The position numbers and the translations under genes were made by a program. From the NCBI GenBank assembly GCA_965214585.1, contig OZ243957.1, positions 3,100,001 to 3,164,000 of the forward strand: a stretch of 64,000 bases of DNA, in the 5' to 3' direction. The DNA is from JAHCHG01 sp965214585 (lineage in GTDB: Bacteria > Acidobacteriota > Blastocatellia > Pyrinomonadales > Pyrinomonadaceae). Below are positions 1-8,482 of the stretch, in pieces (the stretch's first letter is position 1; each line of letters opens with the position of its first letter). The notes under the pieces were generated by a model that searched no databases, was not told the DNA's origin, and saw nothing but the letters and a program-made list of their open reading frames with translations.

Positions 1-626
1 ACGACAAGGGCGGCGGTTTTATCGTCCAATTTTGATAAATCTTCGGATAAAATTCGTCCTGTTTCGTTATTAAAACCTAGTATTTCAACCGTCAAACCGC
101 CGTGCTGCGTGTAAGTTTTGGCGACTTCCAGATATTCGGGATGAACGGTGTTTGCGATCACGACCTTATCGCGCCGCGTAACTCTCTGCGCCATCAAAAA
201 CGCTTCCGCCATCGCCGTCGAGCCGTCATACATCGAAGCGTTTGCCACGTCCATTCCGGTCAGTTGGCAGACAAGAGTTTGAAACTCGAAAATGTATTGC
301 AGCGTTCCCTGCGTAATTTCCGGCTGATACGGCGTGTAAGACGTAAAAAACTCCGAGCGTTGAATCAAATGGTCAACAATCGTCGGCGAATAATGCGAAT
401 ACGCGCCCGCGCCCAAAAACGAAGGCTTTGATGCCGCCGTATTCTTCGCCGCCAGCCGTTCCATTTCCGCGATAACTTCAATTTCGGCAAGCGGTTCGGT
501 AACATCCAATTTTCGATTCAACTGCACGTCTTTCGGAATTGAATCAAAAAGCTGTTCAGCCGTCGAAAGCCCGACAATTTTCAACATTTCATCGCGCTCT
601 TGGGGCGAATTCGGTATATATCTCAT
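1..626 (-). CDS. gcvPA: Glycine dehydrogenase (decarboxylating) subunit 1, 3' end outside the window
   Basis: N-terminal part (about 208 residues) of the alpha subunit of the two-subunit P protein, which decarboxylates glycine with pyridoxal phosphate and passes the aminomethyl group to the H protein. The frame opens with MRYIPNSPQERDEML at 626 and stays open to the window edge; the family is usually about 445 residues, so roughly half is visible. The stretches LGAGAYSHYSP and YQPEITQGTLQ are typical of GcvPA. It lies downstream of gcvH and gcvT on the same strand, and gcvPB is presumably to the left. The lysine that holds the cofactor belongs to the PB subunit and is not expected here. Confidence 0.93.
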   Translation of the reverse strand, partial: MRYIPNSPQERDEMLKIVGLSTAEQLFDSIPKDVQLNRKLDVTEPLAEIEVIAEMERLAAKNTAASKPSFLGAGAYSHYSPTIVDHLIQRSEFFTSYTPYQPEITQGTLQYIFEFQTLVCQLTGMDVANASMYDGSTAMAEAFLMAQRVTRRDKVVIANTVHPEYLEVAKTYTQHGGLTVEILGFNNETGRILSEDLSKLDDKTAALV

Positions 627-633
627 AGAATTT

Positions 634-720
634 GTTCATCGTTGATTGTTCATTGTTAAAAGAAAAGCGAATCGTGAACAATCGAAAAACAATCAACAAT
701 TCACAATCAACAATGAACAA
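634..720. repeat. Mirrored low-complexity repeat between gcvH and gcvPA
   Basis: The gap is made of near-tandem words such as TTGTTCATCGTTGATTGTTC on the left and their reverse complements (ACAATCAACAATGAACAA) on the right. The transcript could fold into a long imperfect hairpin inside the gcv operon. The same design with other words recurs in many gaps of this window. Confidence 0.7.
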
Positions 721-725
721 TCCTT

Positions 726-1118
726 TTACTCGCTTTCTTCCAAGTATTCTTCGTATTCTTCGGGCGACAAAAGCGCGTCGGCTTCGTTCGGGTTGCTCAT
801 TTTTACTTTTATCATCCACGCTTGTCCGTAAGGATCGGAATTTACCGATTCGGGCGTGTCGTTCAGATCGTTGTTCGCTTCGGTGACTTCGCCGCCGATT
901 GGCGAAAAAATTTCCGAAACTGCTTTGACCGATTCGACAGAACCGAACGCTTCGTGCGCGTCAAATGTGTCGCCTTCGCCCGGAAGTTCGACGTAAACGA
1001 CATCGCCAAGGGAATGCTGTGCGTAGTCCGTAATCCCGATTGTGGCGATGTCGCCGTCAACCTTCACCCATTCGTGATCTTTTGTGTAATGTAAATTTTC
1101 AGGTATGTTGTTTGCCAT
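726..1118 (-). CDS. gcvH: Glycine cleavage system H protein
   Basis: Lipoyl carrier of the glycine cleavage complex: it shuttles the aminomethyl group from the P protein to the T protein, and its dihydrolipoyl arm is reoxidised by the L protein. The 130 residues match the usual length. The lipoylation site is Lys65 in SVESVKAVSE, preceded by the conserved HEWV and GITDYAQ stretches. The C-terminal tail is acidic (EEYEEYLEESE). It lies between a zinc-ribbon gene and gcvPA on the same strand, in an apparent gcv operon. Confidence 0.96.
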   Translation of the reverse strand: MANNIPENLHYTKDHEWVKVDGDIATIGITDYAQHSLGDVVYVELPGEGDTFDAHEAFGSVESVKAVSEIFSPIGGEVTEANNDLNDTPESVNSDPYGQAWMIKVKMSNPNEADALLSPEEYEEYLEESE

Positions 1119-1136
1119 AATTATTGTTTCTTTTTA

Positions 1137-1391
1137 TTATTTTTCCTCTGTCGCATACGACTCCAAAAAGCCGCAATTTATGCAGCGAAAAGTTGTCATC
1201 AAATATTTTTTGTGGTTTTTAACTTTTGCCCCCGCCCAATTCGATTTAAATTCGCCTTCAACCCAGACATTTTGCACAATCGTGCTGTCCGATGAGCCGT
1301 AGGTATAATCGGCGATAAAACCTTTTGCCATATTTCCCGCACACTTTGGACAATTTTTTTGCGGTTGTTCAAAAACGAGTGAATTTTCCAT
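1137..1391 (-). CDS. Small zinc-ribbon protein inside the gcv operon
   Basis: 84 residues with two CxxC pairs (Cys14/17 and Cys70/73) separated by a tryptophan-containing beta-like segment, the plan of a single zinc-ribbon domain. It resembles the DUF6487-like group of small PF-GII zinc ribbons, but I assign no function. No signal peptide or membrane segment. It starts 10 bases after the gcvT stop and ends 18 bases before gcvH, so it is very likely co-transcribed with them. Whether it has any role in glycine cleavage cannot be told from sequence. Confidence 0.8.
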   Translation of the reverse strand: MENSLVFEQPQKNCPKCAGNMAKGFIADYTYGSSDSTIVQNVWVEGEFKSNWAGAKVKNHKKYLMTTFRCINCGFLESYATEEK

Positions 1392-1400
1392 TTACAAAAA

Positions 1401-2516
1401 TTATTTATCGCGCTTATAAAACGGTGTCGGCACGATTTTCGCGGACAATTCTTTTCCTCTGACTTCAATTTTAATCTCTTGCCCGACGTTTGCAAACTCC
1501 GCCGGAACGAAAGCCAAGCCGATATTTTTTTTCAAATACGGCGCGGGACTTCCAGACGTTACATAACCCAATTTTTCGCCGTCTAAAATTACGTTGTAAC
1601 CGTCGCGGGCGATTCCCGGTTCGGTCATTTCAAAGCCGACGAGTTTGCGATCCAAGCCTTGTTCTTTTAATTTTGCAAGCGCGTCGCGCCCGATAAAATC
1701 TGTTTTTAATTTGCAGATCCAACCGAGATTTGCTTCGAGCGGCGTGATTTCGTCGCTGATTTCGTGTCCGTAAAGCGACATTGCAGATTCAAGGCGAAGC
1801 GTGTTTCGCGCCGCCAAACCGCACGGCAGAATTCCGTTGTCAAAGCCGTAGTTTCCTTCTCTTAAAAGGCTGTTCCAAATCTTTTCGGCGTGTTCCGCGT
1901 TTGCGTAAATCTCGAAACCGTCTTCGCCCGTGTATCCTGTCCGCGAAATTATCGCGCCGTGAATATTGTCAAATTCGCCGACTGTAAAATGATAATATTT
2001 GATATTTTCCAAATTCACATCGGTCAATTTCTGCGCGATCTCAACGGCTTTCGGACCCTGCACGGCGATTTGGCAGTAATCTTCCGAAACATTAGTCAAA
2101 GTTATCCGCTCGTCTTTCGTGTGCGAAGTTATCCAATCCCAATCTTTATCGGTTGTTGAGGCGTTGACGACGAGCAGAAGTTTTTCCGGCATAAATCTGT
2201 AAACGAGCAGATCGTCAACAACCGTGCCGTCTTCGCGTGTTAAAGCCGAATACTGCGCCTGTCCGTCAACGAGTTTCGTCACGTCGTTCGTCGTCAAACG
2301 ATTGACAAATTCTATCGCATCTTCGCCTTCGACAAAAAATTCGCCCATATGCGAAACGTCGAAAAGCCCCGCAACTTCGCGCGTTCTAAGATGTTCCGTT
2401 AAAACTCCCGCCGGATACTGCACGGGCATTTCCCATCCGCCGAAATCAACCATTTTCCCGCCGAGTTCCCGATGAACTTCATTAAGCGGCGTTTTCTTCA
2501 AATTTTCCGTTGCCAT
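1401..2516 (-). CDS. gcvT: Aminomethyltransferase (glycine cleavage T protein)
   Basis: Transfers the methylene group from the aminomethyl-lipoyl arm of the H protein to tetrahydrofolate, releasing ammonia. 371 residues, the normal length. Visible landmarks: substrate-loop FGGWEMPVQY, VSHMGEF, the catalytic aspartate region GTVVDDLLVYR (Asp101/102), SRTGYTGEDGFE and GLAARNTLRLE, then the C-terminal barrel domain. It is the first visible gene of the minus-strand gcv cluster; the gap upstream holds only repeats. Confidence 0.97.
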   Translation of the reverse strand: MATENLKKTPLNEVHRELGGKMVDFGGWEMPVQYPAGVLTEHLRTREVAGLFDVSHMGEFFVEGEDAIEFVNRLTTNDVTKLVDGQAQYSALTREDGTVVDDLLVYRFMPEKLLLVVNASTTDKDWDWITSHTKDERITLTNVSEDYCQIAVQGPKAVEIAQKLTDVNLENIKYYHFTVGEFDNIHGAIISRTGYTGEDGFEIYANAEHAEKIWNSLLREGNYGFDNGILPCGLAARNTLRLESAMSLYGHEISDEITPLEANLGWICKLKTDFIGRDALAKLKEQGLDRKLVGFEMTEPGIARDGYNVILDGEKLGYVTSGSPAPYLKKNIGLAFVPAEFANVGQEIKIEVRGKELSAKIVPTPFYKRDK

Positions 2517-2576
2517 AATTTTATATTTAAAAGTGTAAAGAAAAAATTAACATTCGCAAGGTTCGAGCGTCAAGAA

Positions 2577-2765
2577 TGGGTGAAAAGGTAAAAGGTAAAG
2601 GGTAAAGGTAAAGGGTAAAAGGTGAAAATGGGATTGAAAAGTTTAAAATTATGGGTGGAAAATACTAAAAACATTTTCAAGATAGAAAAACTTTCTTCTT
2701 CTTTTACCTTTTACCTTTTACCTTTCACCTTTCACCTTTACCCTTTCACCTTTACCCTTTTCAGG
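2577..2765. repeat. Mirrored GTAAAGG / CCTTTAC low-complexity arms
   Basis: About 50 bases of near-tandem GGTAAAAGGTAAAGGGTAAA words (2577-2630) are followed, after an AT-rich spacer, by the reverse-complement words CCTTTTACCTTTCACC (2700-2765). The pair can form a long hairpin. The right arm overlaps the 3' end of the next coding region and encodes its last residues. Confidence 0.8.
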
Positions 2766-3290
2766 TTTGGCGATTTTATTTGAGGCTTCGATTATTTGGT
2801 TGCAGAATTCGATTGAGTTGAGCATTGTGCCGCGTTGGGCGGGATTTTCGGCGGAATCGAGGAACATTTTGATTTGCGGTAAGCGTTCCCGGCAGCCGTC
2901 GGCGAGCGTGTGGACGGCGTTTGGCAGAAGTTTATTTTCCATATCGTGCGCGGCGATGTCGTCAATTTTGCTGATCGTTTCGTCAAGAATTTTGCTGATG
3001 TCCGAATAAAGTTCCGTGCGCGAGCCTTTCGGAAGTTCGCCCCATTTGTCGGAATCTTTTCCGATTTGCTTATTATTTGCCGCTTCCGTTTTATTCAAAA
3101 CGATAAAGCGGCGGTCAATCGCCTTTAGATAAATTTCCATACGTTTATCAATTTCCTGATAATTCCGTATCAATTCGACTTCTTCATCGGTCAGATGATC
3201 GCGCCTTTGTGCGTTGGCGGAAGTCTGGAAAAAGACGGAAACGGCAAAAAATGCAATGAGTAAAATTAAAAAAGAATTTCTGAATTTCAT
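2718..3290 (-). CDS. Exported helical protein of unknown function
   Basis: 190 residues. A clear signal peptide (residues 1-27, cleavage after SANA) is followed by a largely helical, charged domain with no motif I recognise. The final 14 or so residues (KGKGERVKVKGER) come from the low-complexity repeat arm downstream, so the native stop has probably been overrun or replaced by the repeat. It is the last gene of a minus-strand run with a TPR protein and another exported helical protein; both small ones share an 'LPQIK/LPKIE' region and may be distant relatives. Likely periplasmic. Confidence 0.75.
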   Translation of the reverse strand: MKFRNSFLILLIAFFAVSVFFQTSANAQRRDHLTDEEVELIRNYQEIDKRMEIYLKAIDRRFIVLNKTEAANNKQIGKDSDKWGELPKGSRTELYSDISKILDETISKIDDIAAHDMENKLLPNAVHTLADGCRERLPQIKMFLDSAENPAQRGTMLNSIEFCNQIIEASNKIAKPEKGKGERVKVKGER

Positions 3291-3345
3291 AAATTTTAAT
3301 TGTTTGACAATTAGTGTTTAAGTTTTATTGAATTTTCTCGTAATC

Positions 3346-3466
3346 GCTCGCTGAAAGTGAGCAGCAATTTTCTACATAATTTGTTCGTCGCCTTCAGCGA
3401 CGGCATTATTGATTCATCTGACCTAGCGATTCTCGCTAGGTTATAATGTTGGTCGCCGTTGGCGAC
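3346..3466. repeat. Array of four short hairpins with GAA/TTC-type loops
   Basis: Four small palindromes occur in 120 bases: 3346-3362 (loop GAA), 3386-3402, 3421-3441 (ACCTAGCGA, loop TTC, TCGCTAGGT) and 3452-3466 (GTCGCC, loop GTT, GGCGAC). Stems are 6-9 bp. The same design occurs inside the coding sequence of an intein at 24323-24507. Confidence 0.75.
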
Positions 3467-3517
3467 AGGAACAATGACTGAAAATTTTTTCCACCACTAA
3501 TTGTTAAAGAGCCGATT

Positions 3518-4096
3518 TTAATTGTTTGAAATGACCGAATCATCAAACATCGGTTCGACGGCTCTCGATCTGGCATCGCGGACTTTTTTCGCCAGACCTC
3601 TGACGTAGTATTCATATTTAAGCGGCAAATCGCGGCGAATCAGTTCTATTTTCGGCAGAAATTTTCGCAGACCGATTTCCAGACGCTTATAATTGTTCAG
3701 AATTTTTCGGCTGCCCGCGTCTTTTCGCTCTAAATACTCCAGAGTATTGTCAACAAGTGCGTGAAAACTGCCGAGTTCGTTGAACATTTCCTTGTATTGT
3801 TTGTTTTCGGCAAATTTTTCGGCGTTTTCAAGGCGCAAATCCATCAATTCGAGCGAAATTTTCGTGCGTTTTTTTACTTTCGGCTCGGCTTTTAATTGGT
3901 TTTGCTCCGATTTGGAAATGATTTTCAAAGGCGGCGGAACGGCATCAGAAGGAAGTTCCCTGTCTTGCGCGTTAATTGTAAAATTTCCCGCCAAAGCGAA
4001 GACGAAAACGAAAATAAAAATATATCTCATATCAATATTGTAATTCATTTTTACCGCCGAATTATTTCCCGCTTTTAGAAAATTCTTTTTTATCAT
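3518..4096 (-). CDS. Exported helical protein of unknown function, coupled to a TPR protein
   Basis: 192 residues. The start at 4096 is supported by a strong GGAGG site six bases upstream and by an ATGA overlap with the stop of the TPR gene; a later ATG at 4030 would give a shorter, more standard signal peptide (MRYIFIFVFVFALAGNF, cleaved near NAQ). The mature part begins with a proline-rich segment and continues as basic amphipathic helices (residues 75-180). No known domain recognised. Translational coupling suggests it works with the TPR protein, probably in the periplasm. Confidence 0.78.
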   Translation of the reverse strand: MIKKNFLKAGNNSAVKMNYNIDMRYIFIFVFVFALAGNFTINAQDRELPSDAVPPPLKIISKSEQNQLKAEPKVKKRTKISLELMDLRLENAEKFAENKQYKEMFNELGSFHALVDNTLEYLERKDAGSRKILNNYKRLEIGLRKFLPKIELIRRDLPLKYEYYVRGLAKKVRDARSRAVEPMFDDSVISNN

Positions 4097-5511
4097 TTTT
4101 TCCTCCCTTTTCCCTGTTTGATTTGTCTGTCCAAAGTCGGCAGCCGCAGATTTACTTTTTCTATTTCCAGTTTATTTTTTTCCGCATCCGCCAGCCGCAG
4201 AAACTTTTGATAATTTGCCATCGCATCGAGAAATTCTTCCAGTTTATCGTGCGAGATCGCCAGAAAATAATATGTGATCGGCAGATCGGGCTGTTTTTCG
4301 GAAAGCCACAAAAATTCTTTTTTCGCTTCTTCAAAACGATTCGATTGGAAAAGCGCGGTTGCTAAATTGGCGTGCGCGGTGTAATTATCGGGCGCGATTT
4401 CGGTTAATTTTCCGAGCAGATTTGCGGCATCCGCATAATTTCCGGCTTGAACGAGTGCCGCGCCGTAACCGACGGCGTGACTGATATTGTTCGGTTCGAG
4501 TTCGGACGCGCTGCGGCAGTAAGCCAAAGCCTTTGCCGGATTTTCTATTCGCAGAAGATTGCACAGACGGCTTAAAATTGCGACGTTTTTTTGATCTTTT
4601 TCAAGCTGTTTTTCCAAATCTTTCGCATTTTCGGAACTTGCGGCAGCAAGCAGATTTCGCAGTGTAACCGCATTTTTATCGGGCGCGGAGATCGTGTCTA
4701 AAATTTTAACCGCTTCGCTCTGTTTTCCGCCGGCGGCGTAAATTCTCGCCTGCAAAATTTTCGCCGCGTCCGGTTTCGGATTAATTTGATTTAAACGGTC
4801 AATATCGGCTTGTGCGCTTTTATAATCGGCTTCCGACAGAGCGATTTCGGCGCGTTCGGCGAGAGCGAATTTATCGTTCGGTTTGATTTCCAGAGCGCGT
4901 CTGAGGCTTTGTTTGGCGACATCGTTTTCGCCGAGCCGTCTTTCAATCGCCGCCCGCGAAGTCCAGATTTCCGCCGTCGGATTGGCTTTTGCCGTGAGAT
5001 TTTTTATTCTTGTCAGAAGTTCGCGCAAAACTTCCGGTTTTGAATCGGTTTTCAGACGCAAATCGGTTAAAGCGGAAAAAGCCAGAAAATTATTTTCGTC
5101 CGCGTCGGCGGCTTTGGTTAAAAGTTTTTCGGCTTCGGCAAATTTATTTTCGTTGACCAGCAACGCGCCCAGACTCGTCATCGCCAGCGACCAGTCGTTT
5201 TTTATCTCCAGCGCACGGCGAAAGGATTTTTCGGCTTCGTCGTTTTTATTTTGGGAAAGATACGCGATGCCGAGTTGATATTCGGCTTCGGGAAATTCGG
5301 GCGCGAGTTCGATTGCCTGACGGTAAAGTTTGACGGCGTTTTCCAGATCGCCTTTTTCGTGCGCGTCTTGTCCTTTATAGAAAATCAAAACCGGATCGGC
5401 TGAATTATCGTCTTCCGTCTGAGCAAAAGCCGCAGAAAGAGGCAGCAGAGCCAGAATTGCGGCAAAGATAACGATAAAAACCTGACGATAAAAACGAAAA
5501 ATAAAGCGCAT
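4093..5511 (-). CDS. Exported tetratricopeptide-repeat protein
   Basis: 472 residues: signal peptide (1-31, ending AAFAQ) and then about ten TPR units from residue 40 to 450, with typical pairs such as AEYQLGIAYLSQNKNDEAEK and ALEIKPNDKFALAERAEIAL. TPR solenoids bind other proteins; a specific partner is not evident. The stop overlaps the start of the next small exported gene, so the two are translationally coupled. Likely periplasmic or attached to the outer membrane. A plausible promoter lies upstream at 5557-5586. Confidence 0.9.
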   Translation of the reverse strand: MRFIFRFYRQVFIVIFAAILALLPLSAAFAQTEDDNSADPVLIFYKGQDAHEKGDLENAVKLYRQAIELAPEFPEAEYQLGIAYLSQNKNDEAEKSFRRALEIKNDWSLAMTSLGALLVNENKFAEAEKLLTKAADADENNFLAFSALTDLRLKTDSKPEVLRELLTRIKNLTAKANPTAEIWTSRAAIERRLGENDVAKQSLRRALEIKPNDKFALAERAEIALSEADYKSAQADIDRLNQINPKPDAAKILQARIYAAGGKQSEAVKILDTISAPDKNAVTLRNLLAAASSENAKDLEKQLEKDQKNVAILSRLCNLLRIENPAKALAYCRSASELEPNNISHAVGYGAALVQAGNYADAANLLGKLTEIAPDNYTAHANLATALFQSNRFEEAKKEFLWLSEKQPDLPITYYFLAISHDKLEEFLDAMANYQKFLRLADAEKNKLEIEKVNLRLPTLDRQIKQGKGRKK

Positions 5512-5556
5512 CGTTGATGTTTGTAAAACAAAAAAATTAAAGATATTGACCTTTGA

Positions 5557-5586
5557 ATCTTATCATTTGAAATGAATTTATTACAA
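5557..5586 (-). promoter_or_regulatory. Putative sigma-70 promoter for the TPR operon; rest of the 5512-5811 gap
   Basis: Reading the minus strand, TTGTAA (5586-5581) is followed after 18 bases by TAAGAT (5562-5557), about 40 bases upstream of the TPR start. The remainder of the gap to 5811 is AT-rich, with one small hairpin (TCGGCattGCCGA, 5664-5676), and must also hold the larE promoter, which I cannot place. Confidence 0.45.
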
Positions 5587-5811
5587 ATTTTTTTTGCAAA
5601 AATGTCTTTGAACGCGTGAATTGATGCGTAATGCAGTTACGAAGAGCCTATCGGTTCACGCTCGGCATTGCCGACAGGAATTTAACTTTTGTATTTTCAA
5701 AAAATAATTCAGCAATCATTTGCGAAAGCCGCCGCTACAAGTTAAAATTTTCAATTCGCAGACAAGTTGAAACTTTTCTTTCGCGTAAAATTTTTCAAGC
5801 CGACATTTTCA

Positions 5812-6657
5812 ATGGCAAAATCCTTAAAAAACGAAACAGCCGACATTTTCGATTCAGCCGAAACAAAGGAACTGAATTTGCGAATTTTGATGCGAAAGAT
5901 GAAAAAAGTGTTGGTCGCCTTTTCGGGCGGCGTTGACAGTTCTTATCTGGCACTCGTCGCCACGCAGGAATTGGGCGAAAATGCCGTTTGCATCACCGGA
6001 ATTTCGCCGAGCGTTTCAAACGTCCAGCGCGAAACGGCGGAAAAGATCGCGGCGGATTTTAAGTTCAATTTTCAGACGCTTTCCACAGACGAATTGGAAA
6101 ACCCCGATTACAAATCGAATCCGACAAACCGCTGTTATCATTGCAAAACCGAACTTTACGCAAAACTTGCAAAAAAAGCCGACGAACTGAATATCGAATA
6201 TGTTTTGGACGGCTCAAATAAGGATGATGTCGGCGATTATCGTCCGGGAAGACTTGCGGCAGACGAGAAAAATGTGCGAAGCCCGCTGATCGAAACGAAT
6301 TTGAGCAAAGACGAAATCAGACAACTGAGCAAAAAACAAAATCTGCCGACTTGGGACAAACCTTCGAGTCCGTGTCTTTCTTCGAGAATCGCCTACGGCG
6401 TTCCGGTAACGATTGAGAGGCTTTCAAAAGTCGAGCGCGGCGAGGAAATTCTGCGTTTCTATGGTTTCAGAGAATTTCGCGTCAGAGTTCACGAAGAAAT
6501 CGTGCGGCTCGAAATTTCGCCCGCTGAAATGGAAAAAGTTTTAAGGTTGGAGATGACAAACGAATTGGCAGAGAAATTTCGCAAACTCGGCTTTAAATAT
6601 GTGACGCTCGATTTACACGGTTTCAGAAGCGGCGCGATGAATGAGGTATTGAAGTAG
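5812..6657 (+). CDS. larE: LarE-family ATP-dependent sulfur transferase
   Basis: 281 residues from the first ATG; an upstream in-frame TTG at 5767 is less likely. LarE enzymes are PP-loop ATPases that adenylate the P2CMN nickel-pincer precursor and insert sulfur. The PP-loop is AFSGGVDSSYL near residue 38. A CxxC (Cys108/111, NRCYHCKTE) and Cys188 in SSPCLSSRIAYG are present; the latter region holds the reactive cysteine of known LarE proteins. No larB, larC or nickel-enzyme gene is visible, so the true substrate is open. It faces the same way as gdhA but is separated from it by a repeat. Confidence 0.85.
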   Translation: MAKSLKNETADIFDSAETKELNLRILMRKMKKVLVAFSGGVDSSYLALVATQELGENAVCITGISPSVSNVQRETAEKIAADFKFNFQTLSTDELENPDYKSNPTNRCYHCKTELYAKLAKKADELNIEYVLDGSNKDDVGDYRPGRLAADEKNVRSPLIETNLSKDEIRQLSKKQNLPTWDKPSSPCLSSRIAYGVPVTIERLSKVERGEEILRFYGFREFRVRVHEEIVRLEISPAEMEKVLRLEMTNELAEKFRKLGFKYVTLDLHGFRSGAMNEVLK

Positions 6658-6694
6658 GTCTTTGATCTTTGATCTTGGAACTTTGCAAAAAAAA

Positions 6695-6770
6695 GTCAGT
6701 AGCGTCGGCGTGAGCCGATGCGCAGCTGCAACTGGCGGCGAGCGCATCGGCTCACGCCGACGCTACTGAC
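6695..6770. repeat. Inverted repeat, GTCAGTAGCGTCGGCG family, copy A
   Basis: Perfect 29-bp arms (6695-6723 and 6742-6770) begin GTCAGTAGCGTCGGCGTGAG, with an 18-base loop. Related copies lie at 18389-18465 and 46246-46322. It sits between larE and gdhA, flanked by mirrored low-complexity words (CTTTGATC to the left, AACCAAAAACCAAAG to the right). Confidence 0.85.
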
Positions 6771-6871
6771 AGAAATTTCAACTTATGACTGACCGATTCC
6801 AAATAAAAAACCAAAAACCAAAAACCAAAGACCAATTTGTAAAAATCAAACAGGAGCGAAACTAAAAAAGA

Positions 6872-8161
6872 ATGGCAAATCCGATGGCAGACGAAATGAG
6901 GCGTTTTAAGGGAACTGTCGAGCAGAATCCTTTTGAAGCGATGAGCGAACGCTTTGACCGCGCCGCACAATTGTTGAATTTAGATGATGATTTATACGCG
7001 GTGATGCGCGTTCCGACCAGAGAAATTAAGGTTTATATTCCGGTCAGAATGGACACCGGGCATATTCAGGTGTTTGAAGGCTATCGCGTTCAGCACAATT
7101 TTGCACGCGGTCCGGCGAAGGGCGGAATTCGTTACGCGCCCGATGTCAGTTTGGATGAAGTCAAGGCACTCGCGGCTTGGATGACTTGGAAATGCGCGGT
7201 TGTCAACGTGCCGTTCGGCGGCGGAAAAGGCGGAATAATCTGCGATCCGATTCAGATGTCAATCGGCGAACTGGAGCGTCTGACACGGCGTTATACATCG
7301 GAACTGATGGATTTTATCGGTCCCGACAGAGATGTTCCCGCGCCGGATATGAACACGAACGAGCAGACGATGGCGTGGATTATGGACACATATTCGATGC
7401 ACGCCAGACATACGGTCAACGCGATTGTAACGGGAAAACCCGTCGCGCTCGGCGGCTCGCTCGGCAGAAGGGAAGCGACGGGACGCGGGCTTTTATTTAC
7501 GGTCAACGAGGCGATCAAAAAATTTGATCTGACTCCCGAAGATACAACGGTTGTCGTGCAGGGCGCGGGAAATGTCGGCGGACTCGGCGCGAAATTAATG
7601 TATGAAGAGGGTTATAAAGTTACGGCGATTTCCGATATGTTCGGCGGAATCCACAACTCGGACGGTTTGAATATACCGGAAGTTCTGGAATATATGGAAT
7701 TTACGAAAACTTTAGAAGGCTACAAAGAAGCCGATTACATTAATAATGAAGAACTGCTCGAACTCGAATGCGACGTGCTTGCGCCGTGTGCGACGGAAAA
7801 TCAGATCACTTCGGAAAACGCGGAAAATATAAAATGCAAAATTTTAGCCGAAGGCGCGAACGGTCCGACTACGCCGGCTGCCGACAAAATTCTGCACGAA
7901 AAAGGCGTTTTCGTAATTCCCGATATTTTGGCAAACGCGGGCGGCGTAACGGTTTCCTATTTTGAATGGGTGCAGGATCGGATGGGTTATTTTTGGCGCG
8001 AAGATGAAGTAAATCAGCGTTTGGAGGATAAAATGGTGGCAAGTTTTAACGAATTGAGCCAGCTTGCCGAACTGCATAATGTTGATACCAGAACCGCCGC
8101 ATATATGCTTGCCATTGACCGCGTGGCTTACGATACGAAGATGCGCGGCATCTATGCTTAG
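6872..8161 (+). CDS. gdhA: Glutamate dehydrogenase
   Basis: 429 residues, hexameric Glu/Leu/Phe/Val dehydrogenase family, interconverting glutamate and 2-oxoglutarate plus ammonia. Visible: glutamate-binding region ARGPAKGGIRYAPDV, the active-site lysine in PFGGGKGGI (Lys119), GRREATGRG, and the Rossmann nucleotide loop VQGAGNVGG. Coenzyme preference cannot be read with confidence. An AGGAG site lies 14 bases before the chosen ATG; a second ATG four codons later is possible. It stands alone on the plus strand. Confidence 0.96.
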   Translation: MANPMADEMRRFKGTVEQNPFEAMSERFDRAAQLLNLDDDLYAVMRVPTREIKVYIPVRMDTGHIQVFEGYRVQHNFARGPAKGGIRYAPDVSLDEVKALAAWMTWKCAVVNVPFGGGKGGIICDPIQMSIGELERLTRRYTSELMDFIGPDRDVPAPDMNTNEQTMAWIMDTYSMHARHTVNAIVTGKPVALGGSLGRREATGRGLLFTVNEAIKKFDLTPEDTTVVVQGAGNVGGLGAKLMYEEGYKVTAISDMFGGIHNSDGLNIPEVLEYMEFTKTLEGYKEADYINNEELLELECDVLAPCATENQITSENAENIKCKILAEGANGPTTPAADKILHEKGVFVIPDILANAGGVTVSYFEWVQDRMGYFWREDEVNQRLEDKMVASFNELSQLAELHNVDTRTAAYMLAIDRVAYDTKMRGIYA

Positions 8162-8482
8162 AAAAAAACCGGGTAAATTTTTTTATAATTCATTATAAAC
8201 ACTTGATTTTCCTTAAAATATAAAGTAATGTTTTACGAGGTTGTTGTTGAACGGTTAAAGTTTTTCAAAGGCTTAAACCGATTCTCCCTTATATAAAGCA
8301 GCCAAATATATGAAATTCTTTGAGTTATACTGAAAACTTTTTGTTTTTTTATGTTTAAAAGTTTTTTGGTATATGCAATAATTGAGTAGCTTAACGGAAA
8401 TTGTAGATGATTTTTTGCTTTACTTTAAGCTACAATTTAAATTTAAAATTCTTAATAAATATTTTTTCGGCGGAGGAATGTG
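8162..8482. other. AT-rich intergenic region, no gene seen
   Basis: About 320 bases with high A+T and no convincing open frame or inverted repeat. It must contain the promoter of the large outer-membrane-type gene that follows; I could not identify a -35/-10 pair I trust. A good GGAGG site (8472-8476) precedes the next start. Confidence 0.5.

Noticed and set aside
3346..3466. CRISPR-like array
   Set aside because: The palindromes differ from each other, spacing is irregular, and there are no repeats with unique spacers or cas genes.
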